Assembly (NCBI RefSeq): GCF_000698555.1
Contig: NZ_JFHE01000032.1
Span: 1-61,169 of the forward strand
Length of the DNA stretch: 61,169 nucleotides
Reading direction: 5' to 3'
Origin: Caballeronia grimmiae
Lineage (GTDB): Bacteria; Pseudomonadota; Gammaproteobacteria; Burkholderiales; Burkholderiaceae
Shown here: in pieces, positions 8,663-16,400 of the stretch
Position numbering within the stretch: position 1 is the stretch's first letter
Layout: the number at the start of each line of letters is the position of its first letter
Program-made: the position numbers and the translations under genes
The notes under the pieces: model-generated
Databases searched by the model: none
What the model saw: the letters and a program-made list of their open reading frames with translations, nothing else
What the model was told of the DNA's origin: nothing

Positions 8663-9169
8663 ATGTACACGCTTTCCACTACCGCTCACGCGACCAAGGC
8701 CGCGCAATACGACGACCTGTTGCAGCAGGCGCGCTCGCTGATCGGCGATGAAATCGACTTCACCGCGAATGCGGCCAACTTCGCGTCGCTCGTTTATCAC
8801 TCGTTGCCGGACCTCAACTGGGCGGGCTTCTATTTGTTCGATGGTGACGAGCTCGTCGTCGGTCCGTTCCAGGGCAAGCCGGCGTGCGTGCGCATCGCGC
8901 TTGGACGCGGCGTGTGCGGCACGGCAGCACGCGAACGCAAGACGCAAGTCGTTCCCGACGTCGATGCATTTCCCGGCCACATCGCGTGCGATTCGGCATC
9001 GCGCTCGGAGATCGTCGTGCCGCTCGTCGCGAGCGATGGCACGCTGATCGGCGTGTGGGACGTGGACAGCCCCGTCCCCGGCCGCTTCGACGATGAAGAC
9101 GCGGCGGGCATGGAAGCGCTATGTGCGGCGTTCATCGCGCTGGCGTGGGAAGAGCGTGACGAATCGTGA
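8663..9169 (+). CDS. msrC: Free methionine-(R)-sulfoxide reductase (GAF domain)
   Basis: This 168-residue single-GAF-domain protein matches fRMsr, which reduces free L-methionine-(R)-sulfoxide with thioredoxin. The three diagnostic cysteines are present: Cys75 (GKPACVRI), Cys85 (GRGVCGTAA) and Cys109 (HIACDSASRSEIVVP). The Leu-Asn-Trp-Ala-Gly-Phe-Tyr and VWDVDSP segments are also characteristic. The start at 8663 fits the usual N-terminus; the frame is open 20 codons further upstream into the promoter region. It is divergent from the ROK gene and 47 bases ahead of an orphan sugar-binding protein. It acts in the cytoplasm in oxidative damage repair. Confidence 0.92.
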   Translation: MYTLSTTAHATKAAQYDDLLQQARSLIGDEIDFTANAANFASLVYHSLPDLNWAGFYLFDGDELVVGPFQGKPACVRIALGRGVCGTAARERKTQVVPDVDAFPGHIACDSASRSEIVVPLVASDGTLIGVWDVDSPVPGRFDDEDAAGMEALCAAFIALAWEERDES

Positions 9170-9216
9170 CCTCGTCCGTCTAAAATGAGGCGACCGCCGA
9201 TTCCCGTCTCGCCTCC

Positions 9217-10197
9217 ATGAGAAGCCCTGTCCGCCGCCGTCTGCTCACCGCCTGCGCCCTGAGCGCGTGCGGACTCGCGACCATTCGCGATGCGGCTGCG
9301 CTGCCCGATGCCAAAGCCACCGTCGCGCTCGTGATGAAGTCGCTCGGCGATCCGTTCGTCGCCTCGATGATCGACGGCGCGAAGAACTACCAGCGTCACT
9401 ATGCATCGCAACTGGACCTGACGACGCACGGCACGCTCACCGACAACGATGTTGCGGGTCAGGCGCGCATCATCGAGTCGCTGGTCGAGGCGAAGGTGAA
9501 CGCGATCGTCATTGCGCCGACCGATTCGAAGGCGCTCGTGCCGGTTGTCGCGAAGGCGATTGCGGCGGGGACCATCGTGATTGCCATCGACAATCCCTTC
9601 GACGACGATGCGCAGGACGCCGCTCACGTGACGATTCCGTTCGTCGGCCCGGACAGCCGGCGCGGCGCGCGGCTCGTCGGTGCGTATCTCGGCTCGAAAC
9701 TGAAGGCGGGCGATGAGGTGGGCATCATCGAAGGGCCGCCCAACGATCGCAATGCGCAGCAACGTACCACCGGCTTTCGTGAAGCGATGACGGCGGCGCA
9801 GATTCGCGTCACGGCGCTGGACACCGGCGACTGGACCTTCGAGAGCGGCAAGTCCATCGCACTGCGGATGCTGTACGCGCATCCCGGCTTGCGCGGCATG
9901 CTGTGCGCGAACGACAACATCGCGATGGGCGCGATCGATGCGATCCGCATCGCGGGCAAGAAGGGGCAGGTGCTGGTGACGGGGTACAACAATATCGACG
10001 CCGTCCAACCGATGCTCGATGACGGCCGCATGCTCGCGACCGTCGAACAATTCGGCGCGCGGCAGGCGGTGTTCGGAATCGATGTGGCGGTGAAGGCGCT
10101 GGTGGAACGGCGGCGGCAGGGAGAGTTGTCGCCGTTTATGGAGACGCCGGTGCAGGTGGTGACGAAGGGGCGGGGGGGACGGTTTGGGGGGAAGTGA
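9217..10197 (+). CDS. Orphan periplasmic sugar-binding protein
   Basis: A 326-residue type I periplasmic binding protein with an N-terminal export signal (RRR, then a hydrophobic run to about residue 29; a Cys-Gly at 18-19 could act as a lipobox). The ribose-binding-protein pattern is clear: MKSLGDPFVASMIDGAK, a repeated IVIAPTDSKAL, and a CANDNIAMGAIDAIR hinge region. No permease or ATPase gene adjoins it, although a full importer lies 3-7 kb away on the other strand. It may feed that importer or one elsewhere, or serve as a sensor. The C-terminus is unusually Gly/Arg-rich (GRGGRFGGK). Confidence 0.85.
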   Translation: MRSPVRRRLLTACALSACGLATIRDAAALPDAKATVALVMKSLGDPFVASMIDGAKNYQRHYASQLDLTTHGTLTDNDVAGQARIIESLVEAKVNAIVIAPTDSKALVPVVAKAIAAGTIVIAIDNPFDDDAQDAAHVTIPFVGPDSRRGARLVGAYLGSKLKAGDEVGIIEGPPNDRNAQQRTTGFREAMTAAQIRVTALDTGDWTFESGKSIALRMLYAHPGLRGMLCANDNIAMGAIDAIRIAGKKGQVLVTGYNNIDAVQPMLDDGRMLATVEQFGARQAVFGIDVAVKALVERRRQGELSPFMETPVQVVTKGRGGRFGGK

Positions 10198-10383
10198 GAC
10201 GAACGCTGTATGCTGCCGGACGCTTTAGGCTATGCCCTTCGAACGAAGCGTTTGTAGGCCGGGGTTTGGGCCACGGCCTAAGGCGTAGGCGGGATAGTGG
10301 ACTCGGTCACAAGAGCATTCATCGACTTCGCTGATGCCGGTTTAGGATCGTTGCCCGGTGGAGTCGGATAATCAAGCTATGGG

Positions 10384-10880
10384 CTGACAGAGCGGGGCAT
10401 TGCCTCAACGCTGCTGCCGCAAGAGCCGATCGCAGCAGTGCAAATCGCACATTTGCATCATCAACCGTGGCGTTACGGTTTCTTCCCGCTCAAGCGCCGC
10501 ATTGGCGCGACGCCTAACGTCGATCCGATCCGCACAACTGCTGGCAAGCGAGCCGTTCCGCATCGGCCAGCGTCTCAGTCTCACCTCGCCTGAACGAAAT
10601 TGCCGACGCCCGCCAGAAGGACCGAAGGCCGTATATCCGGCTCTTCGGCTTCCGCGCGCTAGGCCGACATGGACCATTGCCACCCCACATCACCGAAATC
10701 GCACGCAAACGCAAAGCTCACCGCGAGCACCCGACGCTTGGCAACTTCCAGCAAATCTTCACTCACGTGCTGTATCGCGCGTGGACGCCAACGCAGGCCA
10801 CGGCGAGTCTCAATCGACGCGATCAGAAGAAGCGCTTTTCCGTGTATTGGACAAGCGCATCCAGACGCGCAACTCGACTA
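10384..10880 (+). pseudogene. Decayed fragment resembling type VI secretion baseplate protein TssG
   Basis: Three short reading-frame pieces in successive frames together resemble the N-terminal half of TssG. The first (10384 to about 10545) contains PWRYGFFPLKRRIGA. The second (about 10550-10590) contains EPFRIGQRLSL. The third (about 10590-10860) contains RPYIRLFGFRALGRHGPLPP, HITEIARKRKAHREHPTLGN, FQQIF and VLYRAWTPTQATASL. TssG usually shows FGxxGPxGPLPxHxTExA and LFYRAWAxxQPTVxxD in the same order. At least two frameshifts separate the pieces, there is no clear start codon, and the C-terminal half is missing where the next gene's 3' end begins. No other T6SS gene is nearby. The identification is from remembered family patterns. 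Confidence 0.6.
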
Positions 10881-10887
10881 GATTCCC

Positions 10888-12069
10888 TCACTCCGCCCGC
10901 AACACCCCCCTCGCCGCCAAACTCCGATACAACGCCCGCACCCCGAACGTCCACGGCTCGATTTCCGTCGACAGCCGCACCGTATTGACGAGCGCGCCGA
11001 GCGTCGGCGTCGAAATAGTCACCACATCGCCAAGATGATGCGTGAAGCCGCCGCCCGCGCTGTCGCGATCCTTGATCGGCGAGAACATCGTGCCGAGGAA
11101 AAGCATGAATCCATCCGGATACTGGTGATGCGCGCCGTGTGTCTGCGCGACGAGGTCCGCGGGATCGCGGCTGATTTCGCTCATGTGACTCACGCCTTCG
11201 AGCACGAAGTCATCATCCTCGCCCTCGATGCGCAGCGACACGCTCGTGCCGCGTACCGTGTCCAGCGTGAAGCCGCCGTCGAAGAGGCGCACGAACGGCC
11301 CGATCGCGCACGACGCGTTGTTGTCCTTCGCCTTGCCGAGCAACAGGGCGCTGCGGCCTTCGATATCGCGCAGGTTCACGTCGTTGCCAAGCGTCGCGCC
11401 GACGATCTCGCCGCGCGCATTCACCGCCAACACGATCTCCGGCTCCGGATTGTTCCATTGCGACGTCGGATACAGCCCGACATCCGCGCCGAAGCCCACC
11501 GACGACATCGGCTGAGACTTCGAAAACACTTCCGCATCGGGGCCGATGCCGACTTCCATATATTGCGACCACGCCCCGCGCCGCTCCAGCTCCGCCTTCA
11601 GCTTCGCCGCGCTTTCCGAACCGGGCACGATCTTCGACAGATCCGCGCCAATCAGCTTGTTGATCGTGTCGCGCACTTCCTGCGCCTTCGTCGCGTCGCC
11701 GCCGGCCTGCTCCTCGATCACGCGCTCGAGCAGGCTCACCGCGAACGTGACGCCGCACGCCTTGACCGCCTGCACGTCGCACGGAGCAAGCAGGCGCGCG
11801 CCGCCCGGCGCCGCGTCCAGCGTCGCTTGCAGCAGGTACTGAACGGACCCGAGCGACTCGCCTGGCGCGTTTCGCGCGATATCGACGGCGTCGGGACGGT
11901 CGAAAAGATCGGCGGTCGTCGGCGCGGCGCGGGTGATGTCGAACACTTCGCCGTTACGCACGGCGACGACAGCGGGGCCATCCACCGGCGCGGGACGCCA
12001 TACACGGCCGATCAGCACGGCATCGGTCAGGTCTTCGGGCAAGCAGGAAGCAATGGAAACGGGCTGCAT
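10888..12069 (-). CDS. Fumarylacetoacetate-hydrolase-fold dehydratase (XylX-like, 2-keto-3-deoxy-sugar-acid dehydratase)
   Basis: The 393-residue protein belongs to the FAH superfamily and strongly resembles Caulobacter XylX, which dehydrates 2-keto-3-deoxy-D-xylonate in the oxidative (Weimberg) pentose pathway. Shared runs include VTFAVSLLERVIEE, WSQYMEVGIGPDAEVFSK, NNPEPE with metal-ligand glutamates, and LGNDVNLRDIEGRSALLL followed by GKAKDNNASCAIGPFVRLFD. The substrate here could be a xylonate- or arabinonate-derived keto acid. It is divergent from an IclR regulator, with a palindrome between them. A candidate upstream enzyme, an IlvD/Edd-type sugar-acid dehydratase, is encoded far away near 44.7 kb. 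Confidence 0.82.
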   Translation of the reverse strand: MQPVSIASCLPEDLTDAVLIGRVWRPAPVDGPAVVAVRNGEVFDITRAAPTTADLFDRPDAVDIARNAPGESLGSVQYLLQATLDAAPGGARLLAPCDVQAVKACGVTFAVSLLERVIEEQAGGDATKAQEVRDTINKLIGADLSKIVPGSESAAKLKAELERRGAWSQYMEVGIGPDAEVFSKSQPMSSVGFGADVGLYPTSQWNNPEPEIVLAVNARGEIVGATLGNDVNLRDIEGRSALLLGKAKDNNASCAIGPFVRLFDGGFTLDTVRGTSVSLRIEGEDDDFVLEGVSHMSEISRDPADLVAQTHGAHHQYPDGFMLFLGTMFSPIKDRDSAGGGFTHHLGDVVTISTPTLGALVNTVRLSTEIEPWTFGVRALYRSLAARGVLRAE

Positions 12070-12149
12070 GAGTCAATCACCGTGCGTCGAAAAAAGGAGA
12101 ATCGATCGTATCCCGCGTGTTCGTCACTGTCCATTGGGTTGCATATTTG

Positions 12150-12163
12150 TCCAACATGTTGGA
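12150..12163. promoter_or_regulatory. Perfect 14-bp palindrome between divergent genes, probable IclR operator
   Basis: TCCAACATGTTGGA is a perfect palindrome in the 124-base space between the XylX-like gene and the IclR gene. It lies 31 bases ahead of the IclR start and 81 bases from the start of the divergent gene. The position suits autoregulation plus control of the divergent gene. A similar TTTGTCCA..ATGT.GGA pattern occurs at the other IclR-linked operon near 21.3 kb. Confidence 0.65.
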
Positions 12164-12193
12164 GTATCGCCAATACTTCAGACGACGACTCTC

Positions 12194-12946
12194 ATGGAAA
12201 AAGCCTACGACGTTCCCGCGCTGCGTCGCGCGAACGACATCCTCGAAACGCTCGCCGCCGCCGCGAAACCGGTGCGCGCCGCGACGCTCGCCGAGCAGAC
12301 GGGGCTGTCGCGCAGCACGCTGTATCTGATGCTCGAAACGCTCGCGCGCATGCAGTGGATCGAGAAGCGCGACGACGGCTACGTGATCGGCGTCGGACTC
12401 TTCGAGCTCGGCAACGCGTATGTGCGCCACGACAAGCTGCAGGCCGCGTTTCGCGAGGGCGCCGGCGCGTTCATCAACAAGCACAACGAGGTCGTGCAAC
12501 TGGCCGTGCTCGACGGCGTGCAGGTGGTGTATGTCGCGCGGGAAGACGCGCATCGGCCGGTGCGGCTCGTCTCCGATCTCGGTTCGCGGCTGCCCGCACA
12601 TTGCTGCGCGCTCGGCAAGGCGCTGCTCGCGGGGCTGTCCGATGAAGCGGTCGCCAAGCGCCTGCCCGAACGTCTCGAAGCGGTAACGCCGCGCACCATC
12701 ACTCGCCGCGCCGCGCTGTTGCGCGAACTTGCGGCGATACGCGCGAGCGGTCTCGCCGTCGAACGCGAAGAAGTCGCGGAAGGGCTCGCATGCTTCGCGG
12801 CCTATGTCGGCACGACTCCGGCGGGCAAGCGCGTCGCGGTATCGACGAGCATGCCGATTGGCCGGCTCGATGCACGGCGCGAGAAGCAGATATCCATCGG
12901 CATCGTGCAGCTTGCGGAGCAGTTGAGAAGCGCGTTGTCCGCTTGA
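12194..12946 (+). CDS. IclR family transcriptional regulator
   Basis: A 250-residue regulator with an N-terminal winged helix (residues about 8-62: RRANDILETLAAAAKPVRAA then TLAEQTGLSRSTLYLMLETL) and a C-terminal IclR effector domain containing the conserved LPAHCCALGKALLAGL segment and an AVSTSMPIGR segment. The start at 12194 is chosen because the helix-turn-helix domain begins directly after it; the frame is open far upstream, but that part is not conserved-looking. It is divergent from the XylX-like dehydratase and is probably its regulator, sensing a sugar acid or its breakdown product. Confidence 0.88.
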   Translation: MEKAYDVPALRRANDILETLAAAAKPVRAATLAEQTGLSRSTLYLMLETLARMQWIEKRDDGYVIGVGLFELGNAYVRHDKLQAAFREGAGAFINKHNEVVQLAVLDGVQVVYVAREDAHRPVRLVSDLGSRLPAHCCALGKALLAGLSDEAVAKRLPERLEAVTPRTITRRAALLRELAAIRASGLAVEREEVAEGLACFAAYVGTTPAGKRVAVSTSMPIGRLDARREKQISIGIVQLAEQLRSALSA

Positions 12947-12979
12947 TGCACGATTGCCGCCGCGTCTTCCGGCGCGCGT

Positions 12980-13498
12980 TCACACCCGCGCCGCCGACGC
13001 CGCTTCCATCGCGCGCGCGTCCCGCGTCTCGTGTTCGATGTCCGCGTGAGCGTCCCTCGCGCGATGTGCTGCGATCAGCACATCGCATCGCGTTTGCGTG
13101 CAGACGACATCGCGCAGACGCTCGCGGCCCCGGCCCCAGCCCGAATCGGTCTCGCCGCCGAGCACGATGAGATCCGCGCCCGCTTCGTTCGCCGCCTTCG
13201 CGATGGCCTCGCCGACCGTCAGGCCCGGCGGCAGCGTTACGCTCACCCCCGCGCCGTCGATACCGGCGCTTTCGATCTGCCGCAAGCTGTAGCGGGTAAG
13301 CGCGCGAGCGTGATCGTCGATGAGAGCGGCGGTATCGCGCACGTTGCAATCGCCGGTGACGACCGCCCACCACGGCGTGCGATCGACCACATGCAGCGCG
13401 GTCAAGCGCGCGTCGCACTCGCGGGCGCGGGCAATCGCGGTGGAAAGGGCGCTCTGGCTGAGACTCGTGCCGACCGCGACGAGAATGTGCTTGTACAT
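12980..13498 (-). CDS. Universal stress protein (UspA family)
   Basis: A 172-residue protein starting MYKHILVAVGTSLSQSALSTAI, the standard first strand and helix of the UspA fold, followed by ALHVVDRTPWW. The GxxGxxxxxxxxxG(S/T) nucleotide loop is only partly recognisable (VLGGETDSGWGRGRERLRDV), so ATP binding is doubtful. The last 30 residues are an Ala/Arg-rich extension beyond the domain. GGAGGT precedes the ATG. It probably acts as a cytoplasmic stress-induced protein of undefined mechanism. Confidence 0.85.
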   Translation of the reverse strand: MYKHILVAVGTSLSQSALSTAIARARECDARLTALHVVDRTPWWAVVTGDCNVRDTAALIDDHARALTRYSLRQIESAGIDGAGVSVTLPPGLTVGEAIAKAANEAGADLIVLGGETDSGWGRGRERLRDVVCTQTRCDVLIAAHRARDAHADIEHETRDARAMEAASAARV

Positions 13499-13603
13499 GA
13501 TGACCTCCGGTTCGGATCGCCGCCTCGGAGTCGAAGCGGCATGGGAGGCATGATCGGCCGGGAGAGTTAGCGGTGAATGAGCGGGAAGGGCGATCCGCGT
13601 CGA

Positions 13604-13843
13604 CTAGCGCCGGCGCTTCTTCCAGTCGTAGCCGGCGGGCGGATCGGCGACGCCCGGCTTGCCGACCGACTGCGGATTCTCGCTGCATAGCGTGACAAAA
13701 CTAATCGCATCGCCCTTCGCCTGGCGTTGGCGCAACGCCTCGGCGAAGCGCAAGGCGTCCGCGAGCGCGGTCGGTTCGAATCTTCGATGGCGGGCGTTGC
13801 CTTCCGATCCCGGATCGCCATCGAGCCAATAGACGACGAACAT
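13604..13843 (-). CDS. Small hypothetical protein
   Basis: A 79-residue soluble protein beginning MFVVYWLDGDPGSEGNARHR and ending in a basic KKRRR tail. The middle (ALADALRFAEALRQRQAKGD) is helical. GAGGAAACG directly precedes the ATG, supporting translation. No family recognised. It lies between the universal stress protein gene and a divergent receiver-domain gene, so a stress or signalling link is possible but unproven. Confidence 0.6.
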   Translation of the reverse strand: MFVVYWLDGDPGSEGNARHRRFEPTALADALRFAEALRQRQAKGDAISFVTLCSENPQSVGKPGVADPPAGYDWKKRRR

Positions 13844-14056
13844 CGTTTCCTCTCGAATGTGACGAACGCGTGACGCTTGCCGTTGTGCGCCGCCGATGCA
13901 AAACCTTCACGATTCCGCCCGCGATGGAACTGTACCCAGGCACCGGGTATTCCCGAAGTGCGCATTCGGCGACCCGCATGCCGTCAAGGACCGTCGACCG
14001 ATGCTGCGGCGCGGTACGCCGGTTGCTCATCGATACGGTCCATCCGAGGCTAGAAC

Positions 14057-14524
14057 ATGCAAACCATGCAACGACAGGCACAGCTACCGGAAGAAGCCGT
14101 CTGGCAGATCCCCGAGCGCGCCGCTCATCACGATGAGCCGCGCGTCCTCGTCGCCGACGACGATCTCGACGCCACGCGCGCGCTGTGTCTCGCGCTCGAG
14201 GACGCCGACTTCGACGTGCGCGCCGTGCATACCGGCCTCGATGCGGTCACGATCGCGCGCAAGTGGCGCCCCGGCGTGGTGCTGCTCGACCTGATGATGC
14301 CGCTCGGCGACGGGTGGGAAGCAGCCGAAGCGATCCGCGCGCTCGACCTGTCGATGCTGCTCATTGCGCACACCGGCCGCACGTCGCCGGACGACCGGGC
14401 GCGTGCGCAGCGCACCGGCTTCAATGGCTATTTCATCAAGCCGACGGAACTGGATCGCATGATCCGCGTGATGCGGACATATTACTCGGCGCACGAGGCG
14501 GATCGGCGGGTGCGCGAGTGTTGA
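14057..14524 (+). CDS. Single-domain response regulator (receiver only)
   Basis: This 155-residue protein is a stand-alone CheY-like receiver with a 25-residue N-terminal extension. The acidic pocket is Asp34-36 (VLVADDD), the phosphoacceptor is Asp78 (VVLLDLMMP), the switch threonine is Thr106, and the conserved lysine is Lys128 (YFIKPTE). No output domain follows, so it presumably signals by protein contact. No histidine kinase is adjacent. The nearest, NarX, is 22 kb away and has its own partner. Confidence 0.88.
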   Translation: MQTMQRQAQLPEEAVWQIPERAAHHDEPRVLVADDDLDATRALCLALEDADFDVRAVHTGLDAVTIARKWRPGVVLLDLMMPLGDGWEAAEAIRALDLSMLLIAHTGRTSPDDRARAQRTGFNGYFIKPTELDRMIRVMRTYYSAHEADRRVREC

Positions 14525-14585
14525 AGGGCGTGAAGTGCGCCCGGGCCGACGTGCGCCGCCGAAACGCGCTCCAACGCCCGCGCAG

Positions 14586-14996
14586 TCAGGCGTTGATGCG
14601 TCTCGCGGACACTTCGTCCATCGCGACCGCAGGCTGTTCGGTCTCGCACTCGACGTGCTGCCTGAGCACGTCGTCCCAATATTGACAGTAGCCGGCCCAG
14701 AACGGCATCTGCGTCCGAGAGCAGGCATCCCCCGGCAACGGATGTGGCAGCATGCGGCTCAGCCGGATAACTTCCTTGCGCTTCCATTGAAGCAGCGTGC
14801 GGCGAGGGCCGCGGATCGCCGGGCAAAGCTCGTTCATCTGCGCGACCGCGTGCCAGAAACCTTCGGCGGGGCGCGACGCCATCATCGTGAGAATCGTCGT
14901 GTCCGGGCGCGGCCCGCGCTCGTGACAGATAATCGCGCCGATCTGGCCGAGGATGTACATCGTTCTTTCGATAGATTGGTCGGCCGGCGGCTGCAT
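14586..14996 (-). CDS. Hypothetical protein
   Basis: A 136-residue soluble protein with several Cys and Trp residues and no recognised domain. The ATG at 14996 is preferred because AAAGGA lies 5 bases upstream; an internal ATG at 14960 has a poorer site. The segment PAEGFWHAVAQMNELCPAIR is the most conserved-looking part. No signal peptide or membrane segment is seen. It is convergent with the receiver gene. Confidence 0.5.
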   Translation of the reverse strand: MQPPADQSIERTMYILGQIGAIICHERGPRPDTTILTMMASRPAEGFWHAVAQMNELCPAIRGPRRTLLQWKRKEVIRLSRMLPHPLPGDACSRTQMPFWAGYCQYWDDVLRQHVECETEQPAVAMDEVSARRINA

Positions 14997-15214
14997 GGCG
15001 TCCTTTATTTTTGATGGTTGTGTTGTGGCGCGGCGTGTCTCGTGCGCATCGGGAATGAGCCGGGGCCTCTCCCGTCATTCTCGATATTGATACCTTGTTG
15101 CGCGAGCGTATAAAGATACCGTATCGAAAATGCTTCGCATCGCCTATCGACAAAAAATAACTAATTTTGAGATGAGCGATCGGAGAAGGAAGCGCTTGCC
15201 GCGCGGCCTGAAAA

Positions 15215-16186
15215 TCAATCGCCGCCGATCCCTATCACATGCTGCTCGAACAACGCGCGCGCGTGCTTCGCGGCATCGTCGTTATCGGATGTCACCGCCG
15301 CGACGATTCGTTCCTCCGGCGACACGAAGATGAACTGCTCGCCGAATCCCGCCGCGAAGAAGTAACGCGACGCGATCCACCAGAGGTAGCCGTAGCGCGC
15401 GTCGTGCATCGGCGGGCCGCCTTCGCTGTGCACGGAGATGGCGTCGTCGATGAAGGACGCATCGACGAGTTGCGTGTCTCGCCACTTGCCGCGGTCGAGC
15501 ATCAACGTGCCGAGCTTCGCCATATCGCGTGCGCGCAACATGAGACCGCGGCCCGCGAACGTGTGGCCGTCTTCATCGGCGATCCATTCGTCGGTATCGA
15601 TGCCGAGCGGATCGAACAGTCTCTCGCGGACGTACTGCGCGAGCGTTTTTCCAGCGACGTTCTCGACCGCGATCGTTAGCAGTTGCACCGCATGCGAGTC
15701 ATAGACGAACTGCGTGCCGGGCGCATGAACGATGGGCCGCGACAGCACGAACGTCAGCCGATTTTCGTCGCCGGAGAAGCGCTCGCACGGGCCGAGCACG
15801 CAGTCGTCGATGTCGCTCTGCTCCCATTCGAAGCCCGCCGTCATCGTCAGCAGATGCCGCAACGTGATGCTTCGCACGCGCTCGTCGAGCGCGGAATCGC
15901 GCGCCGCATCGATGAAGTCGCAGATGGGCGCATCGAGGCTCGGCAGCAATCCTTCTCCGAGCGCGATGCCGACCGCGAGGCCCACCACGCTCTTCGTGAC
16001 CGAGTTGATGTTCTCGAGCGTATCGGGCGATGCGTGGCTCCGATAATGCTCGAACGCGATGTGACCGTCCCGCACGACGACGAACGTGCGCACACCGCTG
16101 CCTTCCACTTCGAGTGCCTCCCGCAAGGCAGTGAAATGACGTTCCTGATGCCGGCCGTTCGACTCGCTTTCGTGGTTGCTTCGCAT
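15215..16186 (-). CDS. Serine beta-lactamase-like hydrolase (class C / penicillin-binding-protein fold)
   Basis: A 323-residue cytoplasmic-looking protein of the beta-lactamase/D-peptidase fold. The catalytic SxxK is Ser62-Val-Thr-Lys65 in NINSVTKSV, and the second motif is Tyr162-Asp-Ser164 (FVYDSHAVQLL), where many relatives have YxN. RHLLTMTAGFEWEQ, and WRDTQLVDASFI with YGYLWWIA, are typical of the esterase/6-aminohexanoate-dimer-hydrolase-like branch. No signal peptide is visible, so an antibiotic-resistance role is unlikely; it may be an esterase or amidase. The gene stands alone. Confidence 0.82.
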   Translation of the reverse strand: MRSNHESESNGRHQERHFTALREALEVEGSGVRTFVVVRDGHIAFEHYRSHASPDTLENINSVTKSVVGLAVGIALGEGLLPSLDAPICDFIDAARDSALDERVRSITLRHLLTMTAGFEWEQSDIDDCVLGPCERFSGDENRLTFVLSRPIVHAPGTQFVYDSHAVQLLTIAVENVAGKTLAQYVRERLFDPLGIDTDEWIADEDGHTFAGRGLMLRARDMAKLGTLMLDRGKWRDTQLVDASFIDDAISVHSEGGPPMHDARYGYLWWIASRYFFAAGFGEQFIFVSPEERIVAAVTSDNDDAAKHARALFEQHVIGIGGD

Positions 16187-16400
16187 GACAAGAGTAGTGG
16201 TGGTCCCGTGAGAGCGGGATGCTGTCTCACTCTAAGCGCGCCGGAATCAGGCGTCAATTCGAGATGTGTAGGAACCCGAAACATAAGCGCGTCGGAAGGC
16301 GCGGTTCATGCTCCACCCTGCAACAGGACCGAATCGTGCTACATAATCAGGCAAGCGCGATGCCGCATCTCATCATTCAGTCTCTTTCAGGAACCCAACC

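Noticed and set aside
8504..8980. Minus-strand frame over the msrC promoter and start
   Set aside because: Overlaps the ROK operator and the msrC coding region, where the three catalytic cysteines establish the plus-strand frame.
10255..10280. Short hairpin (TAGGCCG / CGGCCTA) after the orphan binding-protein gene
   Set aside because: Only 7 bp of stem with a loose loop and no T tract; too weak to call a terminator.
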